From: Ferrimonas futtsuensis DSM 18154
GTDB lineage: Bacteria > Pseudomonadota > Gammaproteobacteria > Enterobacterales > Shewanellaceae
Assembly: GCF_000422645.1 (NCBI RefSeq)
Contig: NZ_AUGL01000006.1
Location: 124,001 to 188,000, forward strand
DNA length: 64,000 nucleotides
Direction: 5' to 3'
The stretch's first letter is position 1; the number at the start of each line of letters is the position of its first letter. The notes under the pieces were generated by a model, which saw only the letters and a program-made list of their open reading frames with translations, searched no databases and had not been told where the DNA came from. Below, one piece after another: positions 24,605-34,521 of this stretch. Made by a program: the position numbers and the translations under genes.

Positions 24605-24650
24605 GGACAGCTAAAAGTGTCCGCCGCGGACACTTCGGACACAACGGACA
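24605..24650. promoter_or_regulatory. Palindrome array, probable upstream activator sites
   Basis: GGACA half-sites at 24605, 24628, 24637 and 24646 and TGTCC at 24618. The core 24617-24633 is the dyad GTGTCCG / CGGACAC with a three-base centre. It lies about 70-115 bases upstream of a sigma54 promoter, the normal range for NtrC-type activators. Confidence 0.6.
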
Positions 24651-24717
24651 TCACCGCCCTGCCCTGCAATATCCAAATAATATATACATTTCATAGACAT
24701 AGTGCTGGATTGGTGTG

Positions 24718-24734
24718 TTGGCACAGCTCCTGCA
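24718..24734 (+). promoter_or_regulatory. Sigma54 (RpoN) promoter of the efflux operon
   Basis: TTGGCACAGCTCCTGCA: GG at 24720-24721 and GC at 24732-24733 are exactly ten bases apart, in good match to TGGCAC-N5-TTGC. Transcription would start near 24745, 33 bases before the first gene. Confidence 0.7.
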
Positions 24735-24777
24735 AACATCACAATCATTCATACATCGGTTACAAACGGACACTGTG

Positions 24778-26031
24778 ATGATTCAGGATACCTCAGGACA
24801 AGATGTTTCCCGCCAGAGCAAGCCTAAGCGCCGCTGGCTGGCGCCAGCCATTGGGTTGTGCCTGGTGCTGGCCAGCAGCGGCTATCTCTGGGCCAGTTAT
24901 GGCCAGGGGCAGCAGAGTGTGCGCGGCAGCCGGCTTCAGATGGCGACGGTTGAGCGGGGCGACATGGTGCGGGAGGTAGCGGCTCGAGGTCGCATCGTGG
25001 CCGCCAACGCTCCAGTGATCTACAGCCCCTCTGCGGGGCGCATCTCCCTCAAGGTTCAGCCGGGGCAGTTGGTGGAGAGCGGCCAACTGTTGGCTGTGGT
25101 CGACAGCCCGGAACTGGAATCGGAGCTGTCCCAGGAGCAGGCGGTGGCAGCCAGTCTGGCCCTGGATCTGCAACGCCGACAGCTGGACGCGCGCCGCAAG
25201 GAACTGGAGCTTAAGCGTCGCCTGGACCAGGCCAAGGTCAAACTGGTGGCCGCCGAGCGGGAGAAGCGCCGGGCCGACAAAGCGGCGAAGACCTCCCTCA
25301 TCAGCGACATCGACCATCAGCAAGCCCAGGATGAGTTTGCCAGCGCCAAGATCGCCTTTTACCACGCCGAACAGGAGATCGCCCTGGCCCGCGACACCCT
25401 GAAGTTTGAGCAACAAGCCGCCGAGGTCGTACTAAAGAGGCAAAACCTCAAGGTCGCCGAGCTCAGCCGTCAGGTGGACGCCCTCGCCCTAATCTCTCCC
25501 CTCTCCGGCCTGGTGGGCAATACCCTGGTGGAAGAGCGCGAACAGGTGGCGGATAACCAGGCGCTGCTGTCCGTGGTCAGTCTGACCGACTACCAGGCGG
25601 AGCTCGAGGTGCCGGAGAGTTACGCCGACGAATTGGGGCTGACCATGCCGGTGGCCCTGTCCGTGGGTGGCCAGGCCCTCAAGGGGGAGATCGCCGGGAT
25701 CTCACCGGAGATCGTGGCCAATCAGGTCAGGGTGCGCGTCAGCTTCGACGGCGCCGGCCTGAGGCTGCGTCAGAATCAGCGACTGACGGCGCAAATACTG
25801 CTGGAGTCCCTTGAGAACGTGCTGATGGTGCGCCGCGGCGCCTTCGTCCAGTCCGGCCATGGTCGCATCGCCTATCGAGTCGACGGGCAACTGGCCCACA
25901 AAACCCCCCTTTCACTGGGCGCCACCAGCCTGACCCACGTCGAAGTGATCGACGGGCTCAGCGTTGGCGACCAGATCATCATTTCCGATCTCTCAGGGCT
26001 GCTGCAAAGCAGCGAGATCATCATCAAGTAA
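24778..26031 (+). CDS. Periplasmic adaptor (HlyD/MacA type) of an ABC efflux system
   Basis: 417 residues. One N-terminal membrane span (about 22-42, PAIGLCLVLASSGYLWASY), biotinyl-lipoyl-like half-motifs (ARGRIVAANAPVIYSPSAGR and ALISPLSGLVGN) around a long alpha-hairpin coiled coil (about residues 95-235), then a beta-barrel and membrane-proximal domain. Such adaptors link an inner-membrane MacB-type pump to a TolC-like channel. ATG 24778 is used because the longer frame would place the sigma54 promoter inside the gene. First gene of six; no outer-membrane channel gene is in the operon. Confidence 0.87.
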   Translation: MIQDTSGQDVSRQSKPKRRWLAPAIGLCLVLASSGYLWASYGQGQQSVRGSRLQMATVERGDMVREVAARGRIVAANAPVIYSPSAGRISLKVQPGQLVESGQLLAVVDSPELESELSQEQAVAASLALDLQRRQLDARRKELELKRRLDQAKVKLVAAEREKRRADKAAKTSLISDIDHQQAQDEFASAKIAFYHAEQEIALARDTLKFEQQAAEVVLKRQNLKVAELSRQVDALALISPLSGLVGNTLVEEREQVADNQALLSVVSLTDYQAELEVPESYADELGLTMPVALSVGGQALKGEIAGISPEIVANQVRVRVSFDGAGLRLRQNQRLTAQILLESLENVLMVRRGAFVQSGHGRIAYRVDGQLAHKTPLSLGATSLTHVEVIDGLSVGDQIIISDLSGLLQSSEIIIK

Positions 26032-26042
26032 AGGAGTGCCTC

Positions 26043-26756
26043 ATGCTGCACATGGATAACATTGGCAAGGTGTTTCGCACCGATCTTATCGAGACCCACG
26101 CCCTGAGAGGTTTTCACCTGGAGGTGAAAGAGGGAGAGTTTGTGGCGGTGACCGGTCCCTCCGGCTCAGGCAAAACCACCTTCCTGAACATCGCCGGCCT
26201 GCTGGAGAGCGCCAGCAGCGGCCGCTACTACCTGGACGGCGAGGAGATCAGCATGCTGACCGACCGTGAGCGCTCTCAGCTTCGCAACGAGAAAATTGGC
26301 TTCATCTTCCAGGGCTACAACCTGCTGCCGGATTTGAATCTGTTCGACAACGTCGACGTGCCTTTGCGCTATCGCGGCTTTAACGCCGCCGAGCGCAAGC
26401 GCCGCATCGAGCAGGCCCTGGAGCAGGTCGGCCTGGCCGCCCGGATGAAGCACCTACCCTCTCAACTGTCCGGCGGTCAGCAGCAGCGGGTGGCCATCGC
26501 CCGCGCCCTGGCCGGTGAGCCGCGCATCCTGCTGGCCGATGAACCGACGGGCAACCTGGACTCCTTGATGGCCCGCCAGGTGATGGAGCTGCTGCGCGAC
26601 ATCAACCGCAGTGGTACCACCATCATCATGGTGACCCACGACGCCGAACAGGCCGCCCAGTCGCAGCGTAACATCCACATCGTCGACGGCCAGGTGTGCG
26701 ATCTGGCGATGCTCAACCGCCGCCGTGCCCCCGAGGCGGCCGTGGCCCAGGCCTGA
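26043..26756 (+). CDS. ABC transporter ATPase (MacB/LolD type)
   Basis: 237 residues, one nucleotide-binding domain: Walker A GPSGSGKTT, Q-loop FIFQGYNLLPDLN, signature LSGGQQQRVAIARAL, Walker B ILLADEPTGNLDS, H-loop VTHD. This is the stand-alone ATPase subgroup that pairs with FtsX/MacB-type permeases. AAGGAG precedes the start, and the gene is 11 bases after the adaptor. Confidence 0.94.
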   Translation: MLHMDNIGKVFRTDLIETHALRGFHLEVKEGEFVAVTGPSGSGKTTFLNIAGLLESASSGRYYLDGEEISMLTDRERSQLRNEKIGFIFQGYNLLPDLNLFDNVDVPLRYRGFNAAERKRRIEQALEQVGLAARMKHLPSQLSGGQQQRVAIARALAGEPRILLADEPTGNLDSLMARQVMELLRDINRSGTTIIMVTHDAEQAAQSQRNIHIVDGQVCDLAMLNRRRAPEAAVAQA

Positions 26757-26766
26757 GGAGAACACC

Positions 26767-28080
26767 ATGCTCGCGTATCATCTGAAGCTGGCCTGGCTCA
26801 GCCTGAAACAGAGCCCGGTGATCAGCGCCTTGATGGTGCTGGCCATCGCCATCGGCATCGGCACGGCGGGCACCAGCCTGACGGTGCACTACACCATGAG
26901 CCACAACCCCATGGCCCATAAGGATGACAGACTCTATGCCCTGCAGTTGAAGAGTCATGAAGACGGCCATGACACCGACAATGAAGATGGCCTCTACTAT
27001 CAGATCACCTATCAGGATGCGGTGAATCTGAGCCAGCAGGCGGGGCCGCTGCGCCAGTCGCCGATGATTCGCACCGGTTTTACCGTCAAGCCTGGCAAGC
27101 CCGACGCCTATCCCTTTATCGCCGATGGCCGTGCGGCCACCCGAGATTTTTTCCCCATGTTTGAGGTGAGCTTTCTCCATGGCGCCCCCTGGAGTGCCGA
27201 GCAGGACCAGCTTGCTTCTCCGGTTACCGTCATCAGCCAGAGCCTCAACGACAAGCTGTTTGGTGGCGGCAACAACGTCGGTAAAACCATAGACGCCAAC
27301 GGCAAAAGCTACACAGTCGTAGGCATTATTGAGGATTATCGGCCTCAGCCTCTGTTTTACGACGTCAACAACGGCGCCTTCCACATGCATGAGGAGATGT
27401 TCATCCCCTTCAGCCTGCTGCCGGTGCACGAAGTGGAAGCCTGGGGCAACACCAATGGCTGGAAGCAGGAGGAGATCAACAGCTACGGGGACAGGCTGAC
27501 CTCAGAGCAGTACTGGGTTCAGTACTGGGTTGAGCTCGACGGCAGCGAGCACAAATCGGCCTACCTGCAGCAGCTGTCAGCCTACATCGAACAGCAGCAA
27601 TCCCTGGGGCGATTTCCTTCAGAGACCGCCGTTGCCAGCCTACGCAGCGTCAGCCAGTGGCTGGCGTACAACGAGGTGGTCAGCGAGGATAACCGCATCT
27701 TGCTGGCACTCTCTTTCCTGTTCCTGCTGGTGTGTCTGGTGAACATGGTGGGTTTGTTGCTGGCCAAATTTCTGCGCCGGGCCAACCATGCGGGCATTCG
27801 CCGGGCATTGGGGGCCAGCCAGAGTCAGATTCTGGCTCAGCATATGATGGAGGTGATGGTGATTGGCCTGTTGGGGGGGCTGTTGGGCAGCCTGTTCTCC
27901 CTACTGGGGCTCGCGGGTTTGAGGCAACTCTATCCAGGTTATGACCAACTGGCGCGCATGGACTTCACCATATTGGTGGCGTTGATCACTCTGTCCACCA
28001 TCGCGGCGCTGCTGGCCGGACTGTTTCCCGCCTGGCGAATCGGCCGCACCAACCCAGCCACTTATCTGAAGAGCCAGTAG
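26767..28080 (+). CDS. ABC permease (MacB_PCD/FtsX type), first subunit
   Basis: 437 residues with an N-terminal membrane span (about 19-40), a periplasmic MacB_PCD-like domain of about 250 residues, and three C-terminal spans (LALSFLFLLVCLVNMVGLLL, VIGLLGGLLGSLFSLLGLAG and a last one before PAWRIGRTNPATYLKSQ). The RRALGASQSQILAQHMMEV segment is the coupling-helix region typical of FtsX domains. Start ATG 26767 follows GAGGAG. It probably forms a heterodimer with the next gene product. Confidence 0.9.
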   Translation: MLAYHLKLAWLSLKQSPVISALMVLAIAIGIGTAGTSLTVHYTMSHNPMAHKDDRLYALQLKSHEDGHDTDNEDGLYYQITYQDAVNLSQQAGPLRQSPMIRTGFTVKPGKPDAYPFIADGRAATRDFFPMFEVSFLHGAPWSAEQDQLASPVTVISQSLNDKLFGGGNNVGKTIDANGKSYTVVGIIEDYRPQPLFYDVNNGAFHMHEEMFIPFSLLPVHEVEAWGNTNGWKQEEINSYGDRLTSEQYWVQYWVELDGSEHKSAYLQQLSAYIEQQQSLGRFPSETAVASLRSVSQWLAYNEVVSEDNRILLALSFLFLLVCLVNMVGLLLAKFLRRANHAGIRRALGASQSQILAQHMMEVMVIGLLGGLLGSLFSLLGLAGLRQLYPGYDQLARMDFTILVALITLSTIAALLAGLFPAWRIGRTNPATYLKSQ

Positions 28081-28089
28081 GAGACCACC

Positions 28090-29292
28090 ATGTTTGAGAT
28101 AAAACCCATCTTCTCTGCCCTGCTGCGTAGCAAGAGCGGCCCCCTGCTCATCATCCTGCAACTGGCCCTGACCCTGGCGGTGGTGGCCAACGCAAGCCAC
28201 ATCATCCAGGAGCGCCTGGAGCTGATGGCCCGGGATACGGGCATTGCCGAGTCCGAGCTTATCGGCTTTACCGTATCAGAGATGCTCATGGACAAGGACT
28301 TCATCAGCCAGCGCCGCCAGGATGAACAGGCCCTTCGTGCCATTCCCGGTGTCATCGACGCCTCGGCCAGCAACCAGATACCCCTGACCAACAGCGGCAG
28401 CTCCACCACCATCAGCTCCAGCCTGGAGGACAACGGGGTAGACCTGAATATCGGTTACTTCCAGGGTAACGAGCACCTGTTTACCACCCTGGGTCTGACC
28501 CTGGTCGAGGGCCGGACCTTTACCGCCAACGACATCATGACCGATTTCAAACTGGGGGCGCTGCCCACCCAGGTGATGCTGAGTCGATACGCCGCCGAAC
28601 TCTACTTTCCTGGCGAAAGTGCCGTGGGCAAGCAGGTGTATCTGCGGGACACCCCCATCGAGGTGATTGGGGTGTATGACCGATTGCAGACTCCCTGGGC
28701 TCAGCGCAGCCACACCTACGCCAGTGCCCTTATCCCGATGGAGAACGCCTCCTTCTTCGCCCGTTACCTGGTGCGCGCCGAGGCGGGACAGCGGGACGCG
28801 GTACTCAAGCAGATTGAGGAGACCTTACTGAAGGTGGATCCGGACCGGGTGATCAGTGGCCTGCGCACCTTTGACCAGATTCGGCAACGGGCCTATCGCA
28901 ATGACAACGCCATGGCCAAAATGCTGGGGGTAGTGATTGTGCTGCTGCTGGTGGTCACCGCCCTGGGCGTGGTGGGGCTGGCCAGCTACAGTGTGGGTCA
29001 ACGGCGTAAGCAGATCGGGACCCGCCGTGCCCTGGGGGCCACCCGCACCGCCATTGTCCGTCATTTTCTGACCGAGAACCTGATGGTCTGCCTGGCCGGT
29101 GTCTTGCTCGGCAGCCTGGGGGCCGTCGCCCTCAGTCAATATCTGATGACCCATTATGAACTGACCCGGTTGCCACTGTTCTACCTGTGGACCACCCTGG
29201 CAGGTTTGGTGCTACTCAGCCAGTTGGCCGCAGCAGCACCGGCCCTGCGGGCCGCCAGGATCTCACCGGCCCTGGCCACCCGTTCAGTCTAG
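28090..29292 (+). CDS. ABC permease (MacB_PCD/FtsX type), second subunit
   Basis: 400 residues with the same plan as its upstream neighbour: N-terminal span LLIILQLALTLAVVANA, periplasmic domain, three C-terminal spans, the RRALGATRTAIVRHFLTENL coupling segment and the ending PALRAARISPALATRSV. The sequence is distinct from the first permease, so the pump is likely heteromeric. It is nine bases downstream of it. The operon continues into the regulator after 68 bases. Confidence 0.9.
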   Translation: MFEIKPIFSALLRSKSGPLLIILQLALTLAVVANASHIIQERLELMARDTGIAESELIGFTVSEMLMDKDFISQRRQDEQALRAIPGVIDASASNQIPLTNSGSSTTISSSLEDNGVDLNIGYFQGNEHLFTTLGLTLVEGRTFTANDIMTDFKLGALPTQVMLSRYAAELYFPGESAVGKQVYLRDTPIEVIGVYDRLQTPWAQRSHTYASALIPMENASFFARYLVRAEAGQRDAVLKQIEETLLKVDPDRVISGLRTFDQIRQRAYRNDNAMAKMLGVVIVLLLVVTALGVVGLASYSVGQRRKQIGTRRALGATRTAIVRHFLTENLMVCLAGVLLGSLGAVALSQYLMTHYELTRLPLFYLWTTLAGLVLLSQLAAAAPALRAARISPALATRSV

Positions 29293-29360
29293 GACGGAGT
29301 ACTGGATACTATGTTAAAAATCCGTAACCTATGGGGAACCCATCAAGGAGAAGTGTGGCC

Positions 29361-30692
29361 ATGGATAGGATCTTAATCATCGACGATAACCCGGCAATCG
29401 GCGAGGCGCTGTCGTTGCTGCTGGAACTCGATGGCCACAGTCCGCTGTGCTGCAGCTCACCCGACGCGGCGCTGGAGGTGCTGGAACAGGAGGAGATCGC
29501 CCTGGTGATTCAGGACATGAACTTCAGCGCCGACACCACCTCGGGGGAGGAGGGTCGCACCCTCTTCCACCAGATCCAGGCAAAGCAACCCGGATTGCCG
29601 ATCATTCTGCTCACTGCCTGGACCGATCTGGCCATGGCAGTCGAGCTGGTAAAAGCCGGCGCGGCGGATTATCTGGGCAAACCCTGGGAAGACCAAAAAC
29701 TGCGCCTGACCGTGACTAACCTGCTGGAGCTGTCCCGTCTGCGCAGACAGGAACGTGCCCGCCAGTATCAGCAGGCCAACCAACTCAACCAGCTGTCGAG
29801 CTTTAACCTGTGCGGCATGCAGGTACACAGCCCGGCCATGGTGTCCCTGCTGGAAACCGCCACCCGGGTGGCCCCGTCGGATCTGCCGGTGTTGATCACC
29901 GGCCCCAATGGCGCGGGCAAAGAGCGGATCGCCGACATTCTCCACGCTAACTCGCCATTACGTGACCAACCTTTTATCAAGGTGAATGTGGGTGCCCTAC
30001 CCTCAGAATTGATGGAAGCCGAGCTGTTCGGGGCAGAAGCCGGCGCCTACACCGGCGCCAGCAAGACACGGGTTGGCCGCTTTGAAGCCGCCGACGGCGG
30101 TACCCTGTTCCTGGATGAGTTGGGCAACCTGCCGCTTTCCGGCCAGGTCAAACTGCTGCGGGTACTGCAAACCGGCGAGTTTGAGCGATTGGGCAGTCAT
30201 CAGACCCGTAAAGTCAGGGTACGGGTGATCAGTGCCACCAACGCCGATCTGCCTGCGGCCATTGCCGCCGGAACGTTTCGCGAGGACCTCTACTACCGGC
30301 TGAACGTGGTGCAGCTGGCCCTGCCGCCCCTGGCGGAGCGTCCCGAAGAGATCCTGCCGCTGGCCGGCCATTTTCTGGGCGAGAAGGCTCAGCTGCTGGA
30401 GGACGCCAAACGCGCCCTGCTGGCTCACCCCTGGCCGGGCAACGTTCGCGAGTTGGAAAACGCCATCTCCCGGGCCAGTCTGCTAAGCCAAGATGGCCAG
30501 ATCAGCGCAGCCGATTTGGCCCTGCAGGCGCCGCCACCCAGGGTGGCCACCTCACCGACCGAACTGGACGGCAACGCCATCACCCAGGCGCTGGCTCGTC
30601 ATGGTGGTGTCATCGCCCGGGCTGCACGGGCGCTGGGTGTATCACGCCAACAACTCTACCGCCGCATGGAGAAGCTGGGGATGGAACGTTGA
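29361..30692 (+). CDS. NtrC-family sigma54-dependent response regulator
   Basis: 443 residues. Receiver domain with Asp52 (VIQDMNF) as the likely phosphorylation site and the LLTAW switch Thr. AAA+ domain with Walker A GPNGAGKE (181-188), sigma54-contact loop GAYTGA (228-233, Tyr instead of Phe) and Walker B GTLFLDE. A Fis-type HTH ends the protein ([17 protein letters not shown]). ATG 29361 is chosen after AAGGAG. Because the operon starts with a sigma54 promoter and upstream dyads, this protein probably activates its own operon. Confidence 0.93.
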   Translation: MDRILIIDDNPAIGEALSLLLELDGHSPLCCSSPDAALEVLEQEEIALVIQDMNFSADTTSGEEGRTLFHQIQAKQPGLPIILLTAWTDLAMAVELVKAGAADYLGKPWEDQKLRLTVTNLLELSRLRRQERARQYQQANQLNQLSSFNLCGMQVHSPAMVSLLETATRVAPSDLPVLITGPNGAGKERIADILHANSPLRDQPFIKVNVGALPSELMEAELFGAEAGAYTGASKTRVGRFEAADGGTLFLDELGNLPLSGQVKLLRVLQTGEFERLGSHQTRKVRVRVISATNADLPAAIAAGTFREDLYYRLNVVQLALPPLAERPEEILPLAGHFLGEKAQLLEDAKRALLAHPWPGNVRELENAISRASLLSQDGQISAADLALQAPPPRVATSPTELDGNAITQALARHGGVIARAARALGVSRQQLYRRMEKLGMER

Positions 30693-32008
30693 GCCTGAGA
30701 GTGCTGCTGGTGCTGATGTCGCTGCTGGCGTCGCTGTTGGCAGCCGCCGGCGCCATGGCAATACAGCAGGTATTGCCAACCTTCGGCCCCATGCCTGTCT
30801 GGGTGCAGCTGCTGGTGCTGGTCAGTCTGCTTTTCGTCCCTCTGGTGACTCTGCTTTTTTACCTGACCCGGCCACTGCGCCAGGGGCTGGCGTCTCTGGA
30901 AGCCGGCGTGCTTAACTTTTCCGATTCCGACTTCAGCGCCTCACTGCCGGTGCGAGGCTCACCGGAGATCAAGGCGCTGTCGGTGCATTACAACCAGATG
31001 GCGGTCAAACTGCGACAGGAGCGCTACACCCTGCATCAACGGGAGCTGATTCTCGATAAGGTGATACAAAATTCGCCGGTGATGGTGCTGCTCACGGATC
31101 AGGAGCGACGGGTGATTCTGGCGAACAGAGACACAGAACGCTTCTTTGGCCAGAGCCAGCTGGAGGGCTTGAGTCTCGATAGCCTGCTGCAGAACCAGCC
31201 AGACGCCGTAAGCACCTTGTTTACGGCTCAACAGGATGGCCTGTATCAACTGAAGTTGACCGAAGGCAGCAGTGACACCTATCATCTGGTACAGGGACGA
31301 TTCCAGCTGCACAACCGGCCTCACAGGCTGATACTTATCCGTTGCCTGACCCGGGAACTGGCACGGCAGGAGGCGGCAGCCTGGAAGAAAGTGATCCGGG
31401 TGATCAGCCACGAGCTCAACAACAGCCTGGCCCCCATCAGCTCCATGAGCCACAGTGGCCGATCCCTGCTGGATGCGCACAGCGACCGCAGGTTGCAGAG
31501 GGTGTTCAATACCATCGAGGAGCGCTGTGACAGCCTTAATCGCTTCATTCAGGGCTACGCCACCTTTGCCAAGCTCCCGGCCCCGCGCCCCGAGGCGGTG
31601 TCCTGGACTGAGTTTATTCAAGGGCTTTCTGCCCAGTATGGGTTCAAGTTGGATGGGACGTTGCCTGGACAGCCCGGCTGGTTTGATCCCAGCCAGTTGG
31701 AGCGCGTTCTGGTGAACCTTTTGAAGAATGCCGCAGAGAGCGGCAGTGAGCCGGCTGAGATCACCCTGTCAGTGTGCACCAATGACAGTGGAGTACAGAT
31801 GGTCGTCAGGGACAGAGGCAGCGGCATGAACGCGGCGGTACTGGACCAGGCACTGTTGCCCTTCTATTCCACCAAACACCAGGGCACTGGCCTGGGGTTG
31901 GCTCTGTGCAGGGAGATTGTCGAGGCCCATGGCGGCCAGATTCAGCTGCAAAACCGTCAGGGCGGTGGGTTAAAGGCCGCAATCTGGCTGCCTGGTCAAC
32001 AAGGTTAA
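30689..32008 (+). CDS. Sensor histidine kinase (NtrY-like) partner of the upstream regulator
   Basis: 439 residues. Two membrane spans (about 4-25 and 37-59) are separated by only about a dozen periplasmic residues. HAMP-like linker, PAS region (about 125-225), HisKA with phospho-acceptor His241 (VISHELNNSLAPI), ATPase domain with NLLKNAAESG (N box), VRDRGSGM and GTGLGLALC. TTG 30689 overlaps the regulator stop (coupling). The tiny external loop suggests it senses membrane stress or an internal signal rather than a soluble ligand (inference). Confidence 0.9.
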   Translation: MSLRVLLVLMSLLASLLAAAGAMAIQQVLPTFGPMPVWVQLLVLVSLLFVPLVTLLFYLTRPLRQGLASLEAGVLNFSDSDFSASLPVRGSPEIKALSVHYNQMAVKLRQERYTLHQRELILDKVIQNSPVMVLLTDQERRVILANRDTERFFGQSQLEGLSLDSLLQNQPDAVSTLFTAQQDGLYQLKLTEGSSDTYHLVQGRFQLHNRPHRLILIRCLTRELARQEAAAWKKVIRVISHELNNSLAPISSMSHSGRSLLDAHSDRRLQRVFNTIEERCDSLNRFIQGYATFAKLPAPRPEAVSWTEFIQGLSAQYGFKLDGTLPGQPGWFDPSQLERVLVNLLKNAAESGSEPAEITLSVCTNDSGVQMVVRDRGSGMNAAVLDQALLPFYSTKHQGTGLGLALCREIVEAHGGQIQLQNRQGGGLKAAIWLPGQQG

Positions 32009-32060
32009 CCGCCCAAGGGGATTCACCCCCGCCTTCCGAAGGCGCTACATTGGGAGTTGA

Positions 32061-32615
32061 TCAGCTCGCCCGGCTTTCCACAAACATCTGCTTGTAAGAC
32101 TTGGTCTGCAGCGCAGCGTCTGTCAGCCCAAACTGTTTTGCCAGGGCTTGAAGCTGAGTACGGTAGATGGCCAGCTTAGAGGCGTCATCAGTCATAATGG
32201 CAAACTCAGCAAAATCACCTATGCCCTCCAGAGAATCGACGGTGATGTGGAACTGTTCGACAAAATAGATGCTGCGGGTCTTCTGGGCCTTCAGTACCAC
32301 GTCGAAGCCCATGGTGTCCAACATGCTCAAAGCGGCAGAAAAGTCTGCAATATTAGTGGCTTCGCACCTGTCCGGTTCGGGCCCCTTGACTATCCACAAT
32401 TGAATGTTGGACGGCTCGACGGTGCGGATGCACAGACTCTTGTTTTCCGCGTGCAGAGACCCGTCAGGACGATCGAAATACCAGTCTGTTTCGATGTTAT
32501 CTTGATGCATGACTTCATGAGGGATGTGGCGCAGCGTGTTCAGGAACTCTGACTTCGAGTGGAGGCGGTACTTTAACTCGACTTCGTATTTTCCCTGAAA
32601 ATGGGTATCGGTCAT
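32061..32615 (-). CDS. CYTH-domain protein (class IV adenylate cyclase / CyaB type)
   Basis: 184 residues. The N-terminal signature YEVELKYRL gives the ExExK motif of CYTH enzymes, and alternating charged strands follow (KSLCIRTVEPSNIQLWIVKGP, VVLKAQKTRSIYF, HITVDSLEGIGDFAEF). The length fits the CyaB/class IV cyclase group rather than the larger triphosphatases. CYTH proteins act on triphosphorylated substrates (cyclic AMP synthesis, thiamine triphosphate or polyphosphate hydrolysis). The sequence alone does not decide which. Confidence 0.85.
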   Translation of the reverse strand: MTDTHFQGKYEVELKYRLHSKSEFLNTLRHIPHEVMHQDNIETDWYFDRPDGSLHAENKSLCIRTVEPSNIQLWIVKGPEPDRCEATNIADFSAALSMLDTMGFDVVLKAQKTRSIYFVEQFHITVDSLEGIGDFAEFAIMTDDASKLAIYRTQLQALAKQFGLTDAALQTKSYKQMFVESRAS

Positions 32616-32718
32616 GCAGGAGGCCCAATCGAAATGGCAATGCTACCACGGGTCAGACAGTCAAACTGTGAAACATGACCTCAAACCGATCCAGTTAGCC
32701 TGCCCTGATAGATGAGCG

Positions 32719-34521
32719 TCAACCCTGCAACGGCCAGATAAGAAGCAGCATCGGCAAGGATACCACCAGCACCAACAGTTCCATAGGCAGACCCAGACGC
32801 CAGTAGTCTCCAAAACGAAACCCCCCAGGCCCAAGAATCAGCGTATTGTTTTGATGACCTATCGGGGTAAGGAAGGAGCAGGAGGCACCAACGGCGACCG
32901 CCATCAGGAAAGTGTCGGTGTTGACGCCCAGCTGTGCGGCCAGGCTCACGGCTATCGGGCACATCAGCGCAGCCGTCGCGGCATTGTTCATAAAGTCCGA
33001 CAGGGTCATGGTCAGCACAATCAGGACAGCCAAAACCACCTCGGGCTGTTGGATGTCAAACAGGCCGAGACTGGATTGGGCAATCCAACTGGCGGTTCCG
33101 GTGCTCGACATCGCACCCGCCACCGGCATCATTGCCCCCAGCAGGACGATGACCGGCCAGTCAATGGCGTTGTACAGCTGGCTCAAGGGGGTGATGCCGA
33201 GCAGCAGAAACAACACAACGCCAAGAACGAAAGCGCTGGCCGAGGTCATCAGGCCGGTACCGCTGATCAGTAGCACACCGATAAGTATTATCAGCGCCAG
33301 CAAGGCTTTGCCGGTGTCGTTCAGGGCCAGGTCTCTCTGCGCCAACGGTAAACAGCCATACCCACCCGCAAAGGCTGCCTGAGCATCCGTGTCCCCCTGC
33401 AACAACAGCAGATCACCGGCTCTGAACGGGGTGGTCTTCAGTCGATGAATGGTGTGTTGGCCATGCCTTGAAATGGCCATCAGGGTCAGCCCGAATCGGT
33501 TGCCCAGACCAATATCCATTGCGGAGCGACCGAGCAGGATGGAGTTGGGCATAACGACATATTCCTGAAAGGTGGTTTCTCTGGGCCTGTCGTCCTCCTC
33601 GGTTGCGGGCGGGCGTTTACTCTCCTCAATGGCCGAAGAAGGCAGTTCCATCTTCAGCAATGACAAGGCAGTGCTGAGATCTTGTGGCTCCAGCTCAAGC
33701 AAAAGGGTGTCGTTCTGTGCCACCTTACGCCAGGGTAATGCCGGGCTCAGCTTTATGTCTCCCCTGTGCAAAGCCACGACTTGACCATCAATACCCTCCT
33801 GCTCAAGAACGCTTTCCAGTTCCGTCAGAGACATTCCTATAGAGGGACTCTCCTTGCTGACAACAGCCTCAGTCAGATAACTGCCGCTCTCAAAGTCGCT
33901 GCCCAGCTTGGCCGTACGCCGAGGCACCAAACGCCACCCCAGCAACACCACAAAGGCGACACCCGCTAAGGCAACGACGATCCCAACGGGTGCAAAATCG
34001 AACAGCTGGAAATGCCCGCGACCAATTTCGTCCCGGAATCCTGAAACGATCAAGTTCGGCGGCGTACCAATCAAGGTGATCATGCCGCCGAGTATGGTGC
34101 AAAACGACAACGGCATTAATAACTTTCCAGGAGCCATGTCAGACTTTCCGGCGACGGAGATGGCCAGGGGCATCAACAGGGCCATGGCTCCGACGTTGTT
34201 CATGAACGCTGAGAGAAAGGCGCCGATGAGGCAAAGCACGGCAAGGGAGATCAGGGGCCCGGCCTTGCGGGGCATGAGCCGATTCGCCAGGAGGTTCAAA
34301 ACGCCGCTGGACTGCAACCCTGCGCTGACGATGAGTACCCCGGCGACCGTGATAACCGCCGGATGGGAAAAGCCCTGAAAAGCCTGTGCATCAGGTACCA
34401 GACCCAGGAGGACACAGGTTAACAAGGCGATAATGGCAATCACATCGTGACGCCAGCTGCTAAAGAAGAACAACAAAATGGTGCTGGCAAGAACCGTGAT
34501 GACCAACAGGTGTTCGGACAT
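32719..34521 (-). CDS. SLC13-type anion/Na+ symporter with two RCK_C domains
   Basis: 600 residues. Two blocks of membrane segments (about 1-190 and 405-600) flank a soluble middle with two TrkA-C/RCK_C-like domains (about 210-290 and 315-390). Conserved membrane motifs include LSAFMNNVGAMALLMPLAIS, IGTPPNLIVSGFRDE and LSDFMNNAATAALMCPIAVS. The family moves sulfate, dicarboxylates or related anions. The RCK_C domains suggest gating by an internal nucleotide or ion. No substrate genes adjoin it. Confidence 0.88.
   Translation of the reverse strand: MSEHLLVITVLASTILLFFFSSWRHDVIAIIALLTCVLLGLVPDAQAFQGFSHPAVITVAGVLIVSAGLQSSGVLNLLANRLMPRKAGPLISLAVLCLIGAFLSAFMNNVGAMALLMPLAISVAGKSDMAPGKLLMPLSFCTILGGMITLIGTPPNLIVSGFRDEIGRGHFQLFDFAPVGIVVALAGVAFVVLLGWRLVPRRTAKLGSDFESGSYLTEAVVSKESPSIGMSLTELESVLEQEGIDGQVVALHRGDIKLSPALPWRKVAQNDTLLLELEPQDLSTALSLLKMELPSSAIEESKRPPATEEDDRPRETTFQEYVVMPNSILLGRSAMDIGLGNRFGLTLMAISRHGQHTIHRLKTTPFRAGDLLLLQGDTDAQAAFAGGYGCLPLAQRDLALNDTGKALLALIILIGVLLISGTGLMTSASAFVLGVVLFLLLGITPLSQLYNAIDWPVIVLLGAMMPVAGAMSSTGTASWIAQSSLGLFDIQQPEVVLAVLIVLTMTLSDFMNNAATAALMCPIAVSLAAQLGVNTDTFLMAVAVGASCSFLTPIGHQNNTLILGPGGFRFGDYWRLGLPMELLVLVVSLPMLLLIWPLQG

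Noticed and set aside
24671-24697. AT-rich stretch with a dif-like look on the minus strand
   Set aside because: TGTATA is present but the XerD arm is out of register by two bases and the XerC arm does not match; it is simply AT-rich promoter DNA.
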